DNA of 5,397 nt from an uncultured Gammaproteobacteria bacterium (GTDB lineage: Bacteria > Pseudomonadota > Gammaproteobacteria > Pseudomonadales > Pseudohongiellaceae), in assembly GCA_903889815.1 (NCBI GenBank), contig CAISYX010000327.1:1-5397 (forward strand), given 5' to 3'. This document shows, in pieces, positions 1 to 5,397 of the stretch. The translations under genes were made by a program, and so were the position numbers. Every line of letters starts with the position of its first letter. Position 1 is the first letter of the stretch. The notes below the pieces were generated by a model that was not told the DNA's origin, did no database searches, and was given only the letters and a program-made list of their open reading frames with translations.

Positions 1-205
1 GAATGCCGGCGCTCCAGCGTTCTTCGGCGATGCGCAGACGGGGGCTGTAATCGAGTGCCGAGGTGAAGAAGTCTTCCAGCGTGCTGCCCTGCACGATCAC
101 TGTGCTGACCCCGTCCCGGTCTTCCGCACTGAAGGACGGTGCGCTCCACGCTGTGCAGGCCAGGCCAAGGGCGAGGGTGCCAAACAAAGTCAGTGAGGTT
201 CGCAT
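1..205 (-). CDS. TolC-family outer-membrane efflux/secretion protein, N-terminal part (3' end outside window)
   Basis: Only the first 68 codons are present; the gene continues past the left edge. The start is an ATG that shares one base with the stop of the adaptor gene (TGATG), which implies translational coupling; a weak GAAG ribosome site lies just upstream inside the adaptor gene. Residues 1-22 or 1-27 look like a Sec signal peptide: Arg at position 2, hydrophobic stretch at about 5-19, possible cleavage after WSA or FSA. A Cys at 17 is preceded by GLA, a poor lipobox, so a lipoprotein is unlikely. After a short linker, residues 42-67 (TLEDFFTSALDYSPRLRIAE and on to W64) resemble the first periplasmic helix of TolC-family proteins, where the usual pattern is AL..NP.L..A; here NP is SP. 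Position after an ABC exporter and an HlyD adaptor supports the role of outer-membrane channel of the type I system. The assignment rests on a short segment plus context. Confidence 0.75.
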   Translation of the reverse strand, partial: MRTSLTLFGTLALGLACTAWSAPSFSAEDRDGVSTVIVQGSTLEDFFTSALDYSPRLRIAEERWSAGI

Positions 206-1566
206 CAGTCTTCACGCAGGCTGCGCGCGAGCGCATTGGAAAAGGGTTTCATCACGTACTGCATGAACGTGCGGGACCCGGAAGTAATGAACACTTCGGC
301 GGGCATGCCCGGTACCAGCGTCAGATTGCCCAGATCCTGCATGCCTTCTTCCGTCACAGCCACGCGGGCGAGGTAATACGTCATGCCGGTGGTCTGATCC
401 GCCATGGCGTCAGCAGACACACTCAGTACCGTACCGAAAATGGTGGGAACGGAACTGTTGAAACTGGAGAAGCGGATGGTGGCTTCCTGCCCGGCGACGA
501 CACGGTCGATATCGCCAGGCTGGACGCGGGCCTCAATGACCAGCTCGTCGCTCTGTGGCACTACTTCGGCGATGGGTGCGCCTGGCCCTATCACGCCGCC
601 TTCCGTGTGGTACTGCATGCCGGCAACGATGCCGGCCACTGGTGCGCGGATGACGGTACGCTCCACGATGTCGTTGAGAGCAATCATGCGCTCTCGAGCG
701 TCCTTCAGGCGGGTCTGGGCTTCGCTGAGCATGCTGGCCACTTCCGAACGGAATTCATTTTCAGTCTGCAGGATCTGCAACTGGGTTTCGCCTATCTGCA
801 TTTCGGTCGAGGAAATGGTCGCTACCAGCTCGGCGGCTTCGCCCTTGTACACGGCATGGCTGCGTTCCAGTTCCCGCAGCCGCAGCCGATCGGAGAAGCC
901 TTCTTCCAGGAGGATGCGCACATCGGCCAGCTCGGCGCCGAACGAGGTTGCCAGCTCTTCCTTGCTCTGGCGCATGGCTTCCAGACCGGTCAGGCGCGAG
1001 CGCAGCTGTTCGATGCGCTGCTCCAGCACGGCGGTGCTGCCATCCACCGAGGCCTTGCGGGCCGTGAAGATGTGGGTCTGGGCATCCATTTCGGCGCGGG
1101 CACTGACACCGGCGGTCAGCAGGCTCGCGGGAAAATCAATGGCAGAGGCGTCATCGCGCTCGGCAATCAGGCGCGCTTCCAGTGCGGTCAGGGCAATCAG
1201 CTGGGCATTGTTGATTTCCAGCTGTGCCTGGGCCTGGGTGTCGTCCAGCACCAGCAGCACGTCGTCCAGCGCCACATGGTCGCCATTCTGCACGCGGATC
1301 TCGCGGATCATGCCGCCTTCCAGGTGCTGAATGACTTTCTTGTAGGAGCGCACGGTCACGGAGCCCGGTGCGTGGGCCGCGCCTTCGATGGGCGCCAGGG
1401 TCGACCACAGGCCGAAGCCTCCGAACACGGCCAGCAGCATCAGGGTGCCGATGCGGCGGGGCTTGTCCAGGCTGGTCTCCACATCGGCCAGATAGGTGTC
1501 CGGCAAGGTGTTGGGTTCCGCCTGCAGGGCGGGAAGATTGTCTGGGTTGCTGCGTTTCTCTGTCAC
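205..1566 (-). CDS. HlyD/PrtE-family type I secretion periplasmic adaptor (membrane fusion protein)
   Basis: A 453-residue protein, the normal size for this family, that bridges the inner-membrane ABC exporter and the outer-membrane channel. Residues 1-37 are a polar cytoplasmic tail, 38-58 a single membrane anchor, and the rest periplasmic. Residues 76-98 (KVIQHLEGGMIREIRVQNGD) are the first half of the lipoyl/barrel-sandwich domain; 110-300 is a long alpha-helical, coiled-coil-like hairpin rich in Glu, Gln, Arg and Leu; 303-313 (RTVIRAPVAGI) returns into the second lipoyl half; 418-442 (VPGMPAEVFITSGSRTFMQY and on to PF) is the conserved C-terminal motif of type I adaptors. The start is GTG, the first usable start after an in-frame stop, with a weak GGGA about 8 bases upstream. 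It lies 33 bases after the exporter gene and overlaps the TolC-like gene by one base, so the three are almost certainly one operon. Confidence 0.95.
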   Translation of the reverse strand: MTEKRSNPDNLPALQAEPNTLPDTYLADVETSLDKPRRIGTLMLLAVFGGFGLWSTLAPIEGAAHAPGSVTVRSYKKVIQHLEGGMIREIRVQNGDHVALDDVLLVLDDTQAQAQLEINNAQLIALTALEARLIAERDDASAIDFPASLLTAGVSARAEMDAQTHIFTARKASVDGSTAVLEQRIEQLRSRLTGLEAMRQSKEELATSFGAELADVRILLEEGFSDRLRLRELERSHAVYKGEAAELVATISSTEMQIGETQLQILQTENEFRSEVASMLSEAQTRLKDARERMIALNDIVERTVIRAPVAGIVAGMQYHTEGGVIGPGAPIAEVVPQSDELVIEARVQPGDIDRVVAGQEATIRFSSFNSSVPTIFGTVLSVSADAMADQTTGMTYYLARVAVTEEGMQDLGNLTLVPGMPAEVFITSGSRTFMQYVMKPFSNALARSLRED

Positions 1567-1599
1567 GGTGTCTATCCCGATTCGCTGGAGGTTGGAGGG

Positions 1600-3318
1600 T
1601 CAGCCCTGGGCTGCCTTGCGCGCATCAGGCTGCGGCAGCAGGGCCGCCAGCACTTGATCGCGAGTACCGAAATTCACTGCCTGGCCGTCTTTCATCACGA
1701 GGACTTTGTCCACGCACATCAGCACCATGGTGCGATGGGTAATGACGATGACCGTGCATCCCAGCGCTTTCACCCGCTGCAGTGCCGCGACCAGCTCTTT
1801 TTCCCCCTGGTCATCCAGGTTGGAATTGGGTTCGTCCAGAATCAGCAGCCGGGGAGCTCCGTACACGGCGCGGGCCAGGCCGATGCGCTGGCGTTGTCCG
1901 CCGGAGAGGATGCCACCGGCGCCGCCGATGACCGTGTCATAGCCCTGGGGCAGACGCAGAATCAGCTCATGCACGCCCGACAGCTGGGCAGCGGTGACGA
2001 TCTTCTCGGCATCGCGCTCGCCGAAGCGGCAGATGTTGTCAGAGATGGTGCCGTCGAACAGCTCGATGTCCTGGGGCAGATAGCCGATGTGGGGGCCAAG
2101 CTCCTCGCGATCCCACGAGAAGATGTCGGCGCCGTCCAGGCGTACCTTGCCGCCGCCCGTGGGCCACAGGCCCAGCAGTGCGCGCGCCAGGGTGGATTTG
2201 CCCGAGGCGCTCGGGCCGACGATGCCCAGCGCTTCGCCTGCACTGAGATCAAAAGAGACGCCCTTGACCACCGGTGCCTTCGCCCCCGGAGGCGTGACAT
2301 AGACCTGCTCCACCTGCACATTGCCCTGCGGAGCGGGCAGGCTCATCGTGTCTTCCTCGGCGGGAATGCGTTCCAGCAACTGGCCCAGACGCTCGTACTG
2401 CGCGCGTGCCACAGAGAAGCCCTTCCAGGTGCCCACCAGCATGTCGATGGGCGCCAGGGCGCGGCCCAGCAGCAGCGAGCCGGCGATCATCATGCCCGGG
2501 GAAATTTCCTGGCGCAGGGCCAGCAGGGCGCCCAGGCCCAGAATCAGCGACTGGGTGATCACCCGGAAAGATTTGGAGAGGGTGGTCAGAATGCCCGCCA
2601 GGCGGCTGGCATTGGTCTGCAGCTGCAGCACCTTGTCGGCCCGCACCTGCTGCCGGCGCCGCACATCGCTGAGCATGCCCATGGCGGAGATGACTTCCAC
2701 ATTGCGCATGCTGCCGTTGATCTGGTTGTTGACCCAGTTGGCTTCCTGGTTGGCGTTCTTGAGCTTGGTGGTGGTCACCTTCTCGGTAGTGTAAGCCAGC
2801 GCCACCATGACGATGCCGGCGATGATGGCGGTGATGCCGAACAGCGGGTGGAACATGAACATGACGATGACGTAGATGGGGAACCAGGGCGCATCGAAGA
2901 AGGCAAACAGGCCGTTGCCGGTCAAGAACTGGCGCAACTGCGAGAGGTCATTGCTGGGCTGTGAGCCATTGGCGGAGCCGCCGGTGTAGAGCGCCTGCTT
3001 GAACGAGGCGTCGAACACGCGGTCGCGCAGGTTCTGCTCGATCTTGTTGCCGGCGCTCACCAGAATCATCGAGCGCACCCACTCGAAGCCGCCCATGGCC
3101 GCCATCAGGAACACCATGATCAGCGTGAGCATCGTCAGCGTCGAGACACTGCCACTGGACACCACGCGGTCGTACACCAGCATCATGTACATGATGGGCA
3201 CCAGCATCAGAATATTGATGGCGGCGCTGTAGATTCCCGCGAGGATGAAGTACTGCCTGACGGCCTTGAAGCCTTCAAACAATTCCTTGTAACGAATGGT
3301 GTTCTTGATGTCTTTCAT
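1600..3318 (-). CDS. PrtD-family type I secretion ABC transporter, permease fused to ATPase
   Basis: A 572-residue inner-membrane half-transporter that would act as a dimer, using ATP to drive an unfolded protein substrate through the adaptor and outer-membrane channel. Residues about 22-310 form the transmembrane domain, with clear hydrophobic segments near 25-48, 60-76, 147-176 and 255-285. The ATPase domain has Walker A GPSASGKST at 368-376, Q-loop Gln 416 (YLPQD), signature LSGGQ at 471-475, Walker B LLILDE at 491-496 with the catalytic Glu 496, D-loop SNLD at 499-502, and switch His 528 (ITHR). All catalytic elements are intact. There is no N-terminal C39 peptidase or C39-like domain, as in PrtD/AprD-type exporters of proteases and other substrates with an uncleaved C-terminal signal, and unlike bacteriocin exporters or HlyB. 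The ATG start at 3318 gives the full family N terminus but has no recognisable Shine-Dalgarno sequence. First gene of the exporter operon. Confidence 0.96.
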   Translation of the reverse strand: MKDIKNTIRYKELFEGFKAVRQYFILAGIYSAAINILMLVPIMYMMLVYDRVVSSGSVSTLTMLTLIMVFLMAAMGGFEWVRSMILVSAGNKIEQNLRDRVFDASFKQALYTGGSANGSQPSNDLSQLRQFLTGNGLFAFFDAPWFPIYVIVMFMFHPLFGITAIIAGIVMVALAYTTEKVTTTKLKNANQEANWVNNQINGSMRNVEVISAMGMLSDVRRRQQVRADKVLQLQTNASRLAGILTTLSKSFRVITQSLILGLGALLALRQEISPGMMIAGSLLLGRALAPIDMLVGTWKGFSVARAQYERLGQLLERIPAEEDTMSLPAPQGNVQVEQVYVTPPGAKAPVVKGVSFDLSAGEALGIVGPSASGKSTLARALLGLWPTGGGKVRLDGADIFSWDREELGPHIGYLPQDIELFDGTISDNICRFGERDAEKIVTAAQLSGVHELILRLPQGYDTVIGGAGGILSGGQRQRIGLARAVYGAPRLLILDEPNSNLDDQGEKELVAALQRVKALGCTVIVITHRTMVLMCVDKVLVMKDGQAVNFGTRDQVLAALLPQPDARKAAQG

Positions 3319-3419
3319 AATTGTCAGGCTGCTTGTTGTTCGTTGAGAGAGAGCTAAATTGGGCGATGCCCCGTGTATTTCAAGCCGGTTCCAGCAAATG
3401 AGCGGGCATCCGCACCGGG

Positions 3420-3449
3420 ATTGTACACCCGCGCCCTGCCGGTCGTCAG
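3420..3449 (-). promoter_or_regulatory. Possible sigma-70 promoter of the secretion operon
   Basis: On the minus strand, CTGACG (3449-3444, four of six matches to TTGACA) is followed after 18 bases by TACAAT (3425-3420, five of six matches to TATAAT). The -35 element overlaps the stop codon of the regulator gene. Transcription would begin near 3413 and leave a leader of about 95 bases before the exporter start. No convincing terminator separates regulator and exporter genes, so read-through from the regulator promoter is also possible. This is a motif match only. Confidence 0.35.
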
Positions 3450-4135
3450 AGCTCCTGCTTGCCTTCGGCCAGTTCCCGCAGGGTGTCCGGGTCGGTGATC
3501 AGCAGGCTGCTGGAGCCATCCCGCTTGACGATCTGGCGGGTCTGCAGCGTCTGAAACACCCGCGTCACGGTTTCCCGGCTCAGGTTCAGCATGATCGCGA
3601 TTTCCATGTGTGTTGGCGGGTTGCTGATCAGCACCGGCAAACGGCCATCGTCCTTTATCAGCATCCACAGCTGGCAGCACACGCGCTGGCTGATGCTGGG
3701 CAAACCCAGCAGCGAACGCTGTTTCGTCATCTGCCGCAGGCGCGCCGCCAGCCGCTCGCCCATCACCCGGAACACCTGGGGGTGGCTGAGCATGACGGTG
3801 CGCAGACTCTCCATCGGCACGAAAACACTCACCACGGCGGTCAATGCAATCACGAATTCGGGCTGCGGACCGTGGTCGAACAAACCGACCTCGCCGCAAA
3901 AGTCCCCGGGCTCCACGAAATAGAGGCCGACTTCCCGCCCGTCGATGGTAAAGTCCACGCCCTGCAGGCGCCCCTCGAACAGAAAGCACAGGGCCTCTTC
4001 ACGCACTCCCGCGGTCAGCACGATGCCGCGTCTGGCGAACTTGCGCAGGCTGGAAAGCGAGGCGAGCTGGCTGAGAATGTCGGGTGGCAGAGGCTTGAGA
4101 ATGGGGAAAGTGCTTAGCAGCTCTGGGGTTACCAC
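3446..4135 (-). CDS. Crp/Fnr-family transcriptional regulator with atypical effector pocket
   Basis: A 229-residue cytoplasmic regulator, full length for the family. Residues about 5-115 are the cyclic-nucleotide-binding-type beta-roll, with PGDFCGEVGLFDHG at 76-89 matching CRP's GDFIGELGLFEEG; 117-140 is the dimerisation helix; 150-215 is a winged helix-turn-helix with recognition helix SRETVTRVFQTL at 186-197. Arg 187, Glu 188 and Arg 192 occupy the positions of E. coli CRP Arg 180, Glu 181 and Arg 185, which read TGTGA half-sites. CRP's cAMP-contacting Arg 82 and Ser 83 align with Pro 92 and Glu 93, so canonical cAMP binding is doubtful. The N-terminal cysteine cluster of FNR is absent; the cysteines are at 50, 80, 153 and 154. 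The start is GTG, the first possible one after an in-frame TGA; an AGGGA lies rather far (12 bases) upstream. It is divergent from the FecR-domain gene and upstream of the secretion operon, so it likely regulates one or both. Confidence 0.93.
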   Translation of the reverse strand: MVTPELLSTFPILKPLPPDILSQLASLSSLRKFARRGIVLTAGVREEALCFLFEGRLQGVDFTIDGREVGLYFVEPGDFCGEVGLFDHGPQPEFVIALTAVVSVFVPMESLRTVMLSHPQVFRVMGERLAARLRQMTKQRSLLGLPSISQRVCCQLWMLIKDDGRLPVLISNPPTHMEIAIMLNLSRETVTRVFQTLQTRQIVKRDGSSSLLITDPDTLRELAEGKQEL

Positions 4136-4180
4136 GATAAATGTTCAGTCCCTGGTGGCTGGTTTCGGCATTGCCCGGGC

Positions 4181-4208
4181 ATTATAGGAGCTTGACCCCG
4201 AATAGCAA
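4181..4208 (-). promoter_or_regulatory. Sigma-70 promoter of the Crp/Fnr regulator gene
   Basis: On the minus strand a perfect TATAAT (4186-4181) lies 16 bases downstream of TTGCTA (4208-4203, four of six matches to TTGACA). The predicted transcription start is near 4174, giving a leader of about 40 bases before the GTG at 4135. The CRP-type operator at 4229-4244 would centre near -62 of this start, a typical class I activator position. Confidence 0.6.
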
Positions 4209-4211
4209 ACG

Positions 4212-4246
4212 CGGGTAATTGCAGGCTGTGTGACTGCAATCACCCG
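4212..4246. repeat. Imperfect inverted repeat, 13-bp arms with 9-bp spacer
   Basis: Left arm 4212-4224 (CGGGTAATTGCAG) and right arm 4234-4246 (CTGCAATCACCCG) are complementary at 12 of 13 positions, the exception being A4217 opposite C4241. In RNA from the minus strand that pair would be a G-U wobble, so the arms could pair fully there. Arm-to-arm spacing is 22 bp, two helical turns. No U-tract follows on either side and it sits between divergent promoters, so it is more likely an operator for a dimeric regulator than a terminator. It overlaps the CRP-type site. Confidence 0.6.
4229..4244. promoter_or_regulatory. CRP-type operator, TGTGA-N6-TCACC
   Basis: TGTGACTGCAATCACC matches the CRP consensus TGTGA-N6-TCACA at nine of ten specified positions. 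The core GTGA-CTGCAA-TCAC is palindromic except for one inner pair. It lies in the shared region between the Crp/Fnr gene and the FecR-domain gene, and the encoded regulator has the CRP recognition-helix residues expected to bind this sequence. Binding by this protein rather than by a separate genomic CRP/Vfr homologue is inferred. Confidence 0.6.
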
Positions 4247-4265
4247 GAAATCAAAAGGCCTGGGG

Positions 4266-4271
4266 TATCGT
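4266..4271 (+). promoter_or_regulatory. Possible activator-dependent -10 element for the FecR-domain gene
   Basis: TATCGT matches TATAAT at four of six positions. At the usual spacing the -35 region (about 4243-4248, CCCGGA) is nothing like TTGACA. With a transcription start near 4278, the operator at 4229-4244 centres at -41.5, the class II position at which CRP replaces -35 recognition. The weak core and exact spacing fit an activator-dependent promoter, but the -10 alone would not be convincing. Confidence 0.35.
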
Positions 4272-4326
4272 GGCCATTGTCATAGCAGTGCCAGTTCCGT
4301 CTCGATTCTGGCCAGGCTCCCGAAGT

Positions 4327-4332
4327 GGAGGA
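4327..4332 (+). promoter_or_regulatory. Ribosome binding site of the FecR-domain gene
   Basis: GGAGGA lies seven bases before the ATG at 4340. This near-perfect Shine-Dalgarno sequence fixes the start codon and is much stronger than those of the minus-strand genes in the window. Confidence 0.85.
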
Positions 4333-4339
4333 ACTCATC

Positions 4340-5397
4340 ATGAACGCATCGCTCAAGAACATGCTCCTGACGCTCGTGCTCGGCATCGCTGCCGCGAATG
4401 CACAGGCGCAGGGCAATGCCGAGGTTGGCACCGTCAGCCTGGTGCTGGGCAAGGCGTGGCTGCAGGCGGCTGACGACTCCCGCGAGCTGCTGCGCGCCGG
4501 CTCGGTGATCAGGGTCAGCGACAAGGTCATGACCGAAGCCAATGGCCACGTGCACATCCGCTTCGTCGATCAGGCTCTGGTCAGTGTGCGCCCCGACAGC
4601 CTGCTCGAAATCCAGCGTTACGACTTCAACAGCCAGAACCCTGCCGATTCTTCCATCAAGCTGAACCTCATCGAAGGCATCACCCGCGCCATCTCCGGCG
4701 AAGGGGCCCATGCCGCCCGCGAGCGCTTCCGCCTGAACACGCCCATCGCCGCCATCGGCGTGCGCGGCACTGACTTCGTGGTCAGCGCGTCCGCTGGCTC
4801 GGTGCGTGCCCTGGTCAATGAAGGGGCCATCGTGATGGCGCCGTTCTCCAGCTACTGCCTGGTCGACAATTTCGGCCCCTGCGCCGTCAATGCGGTCGAG
4901 CTGTCGCAGAATTCCCTGCAGATGGTGGCGCTGGATGGCGCCGCGCCACTGCCGCGCCTGCTGCCCGCCACCGATGAGCGCGGCCCGCTGAGCCGTGAAG
5001 AAGTGGCCGCTGCCGATACCGATGCCCGCGCCGAAGACAAGACGACAGGCACGGAAGTCTATCTGGAAACCGTCACCTCCCGCCGTGTCACGCAGGAAGC
5101 CACCAGCACAGCGGTGAGCATTGCGCCCCCGCCGGTACGCCCGACGCAGCCCTCTGCGCCCGTCGTCCCGCCCGTGGTGGTGCTGCCTGACTTCACCCCG
5201 GCCATCGCGCTCGCGCCCGCCGCCGCCACCAGCAATAATCTGGTCTGGGGCCGCTGGAATGGCCGCGACGGCATGGGCGCTGCGGAACGCCTGACACTTA
5301 GCGACGCGCAGGCCAGCGCCGGCCGCGACATCACCGTGGGCAACACCACCTACGGCCTGTTCCGCGATGGCAAGGGCAGCACCCAGATCAAGCCCGA
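4340..5397 (+). CDS. Exported FecR-domain protein, N-terminal 352 residues (3' end outside window)
   Basis: The frame is open from ATG 4340 to the right edge, so the C terminus is missing. Residues 1-21/23 form a Sec signal peptide (Lys 6, hydrophobic 8-19, cleavage after ANA or AQA), placing the protein in the periplasm or outside the cell. Residues about 26-165 form the FecR domain: GTVSLVLGKAWLQ near 30, LLRAGSVIRVSDKVMTEANG at 50-69, HIRFVDQALVSVRPDSLLEI at 72-91, and the family hallmark TPIAAIGVRGTDF at 134-146. Cys 173 and Cys 181 follow and could form a disulphide. Residues 262-298 are a Pro/Ala/Val-rich linker. A separate region then starts with LVWGRW at 301-306 and continues through SAGRDITVGNTTYGLFRDGK (326-345). 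Classical FecR sigma regulators have a cytoplasmic anti-sigma part and a membrane helix; this protein has neither in the visible part and no ECF sigma gene is next to it, so a structural or sensory envelope role is more likely. It is divergent from the Crp/Fnr gene and probably controlled by it. Confidence 0.88.
   Translation, partial: MNASLKNMLLTLVLGIAAANAQAQGNAEVGTVSLVLGKAWLQAADDSRELLRAGSVIRVSDKVMTEANGHVHIRFVDQALVSVRPDSLLEIQRYDFNSQNPADSSIKLNLIEGITRAISGEGAHAARERFRLNTPIAAIGVRGTDFVVSASAGSVRALVNEGAIVMAPFSSYCLVDNFGPCAVNAVELSQNSLQMVALDGAAPLPRLLPATDERGPLSREEVAAADTDARAEDKTTGTEVYLETVTSRRVTQEATSTAVSIAPPPVRPTQPSAPVVPPVVVLPDFTPAIALAPAAATSNNLVWGRWNGRDGMGAAERLTLSDAQASAGRDITVGNTTYGLFRDGKGSTQIKP

Noticed and set aside
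139..2964. A 941-codon open frame on the plus strand, antisense to the adaptor and exporter genes
   Set aside because: Its product is a His/Gln/Gly/Ala-rich run without domain logic, the pattern produced by reading GC-rich codons backwards. Its length is explained by the two real genes lying in the same frame with a 33-base gap, so the shadow continues across the junction.
3360..3371. Small hairpin GGGC-GAT-GCCC as a terminator after the regulator gene
   Set aside because: The stem is only four pairs with a three-base loop and is followed by AATTT on the minus strand, not a real U-tract.
3380..3400. Sigma-54-like promoter TGGAAC...TTGAA on the minus strand before the exporter gene
   Set aside because: The invariant GC of the -12 element is missing and the spacing between the two elements is one base short.
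3354..3989. Minus-strand open frame of 211 codons overlapping the Crp/Fnr gene in another frame
   Set aside because: It is Arg/Gly/Ala-rich and low in complexity, and it overlaps a gene with intact family motifs.
3359..4117. Plus-strand open frame of 252 codons antisense to the Crp/Fnr gene
   Set aside because: It is antisense to a gene with clear domains, is rich in Gln, His and Ala, and has no ribosome site or recognisable motif.
4236..4255. Possible FNR/Anr box (TTGAT-N4-ATCAA) on the minus strand
   Set aside because: TTGAT is present at 4255-4251, but the second half-site is GGGTG, not ATCAA.
4280..4711. Minus-strand open frame of 143 codons opposite the FecR-domain gene
   Set aside because: It is a shadow of a gene with a signal peptide, the FecR hallmark motif and a strong ribosome site.

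Overview
The window is GC-rich and gene-dense. It carries a type I secretion operon on the minus strand, a Crp/Fnr-type regulator upstream of it on the same strand, and a divergently transcribed exported FecR-domain protein at the right end. Gene content, GTG starts, an E. coli-type CRP operator motif and a three-part envelope-spanning exporter suggest a Gram-negative proteobacterium, probably gamma or beta. I cannot name a genus from the sequence.

Right to left along the minus strand: a Crp/Fnr regulator (4135-3446); a 127-bp gap with a possible promoter; a PrtD-type ABC exporter (3318-1600); 33 bp later an HlyD/PrtE-type periplasmic adaptor (1566-205); and, sharing one base with it (TGATG), the start of a TolC-type outer-membrane protein (205-1) cut off by the window edge. 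These last three genes are the inner-membrane, periplasmic and outer-membrane parts of one type I secretion machine. No substrate gene is visible.

On the plus strand, after a 204-bp divergent intergenic region (4136-4339), a FecR-domain protein with a Sec signal peptide begins at 4340 behind a strong ribosome binding site and runs off the right edge.

The divergent region is the most informative non-coding part. It has a consensus -10 (TATAAT) for the regulator gene, a near-consensus CRP-type operator (TGTGA-N6-TCACC, 4229-4244), and a weak -10 for the FecR gene spaced so that the operator centres near -41.5 of that promoter and near -62 of the regulator promoter. The regulator has the CRP recognition-helix residues RETVxR but lacks the Arg-Ser pair that binds cAMP in CRP, and lacks the FNR iron-sulphur cysteines. 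The inferred picture is a self-contained circuit in which an atypical Crp-like protein, answering to an unknown signal, controls itself and the FecR-domain envelope protein, and perhaps the secretion operon downstream of it.

Most other long open frames, including a 941-codon one antisense to the exporter and adaptor genes, are codon-bias shadows and are not annotated.
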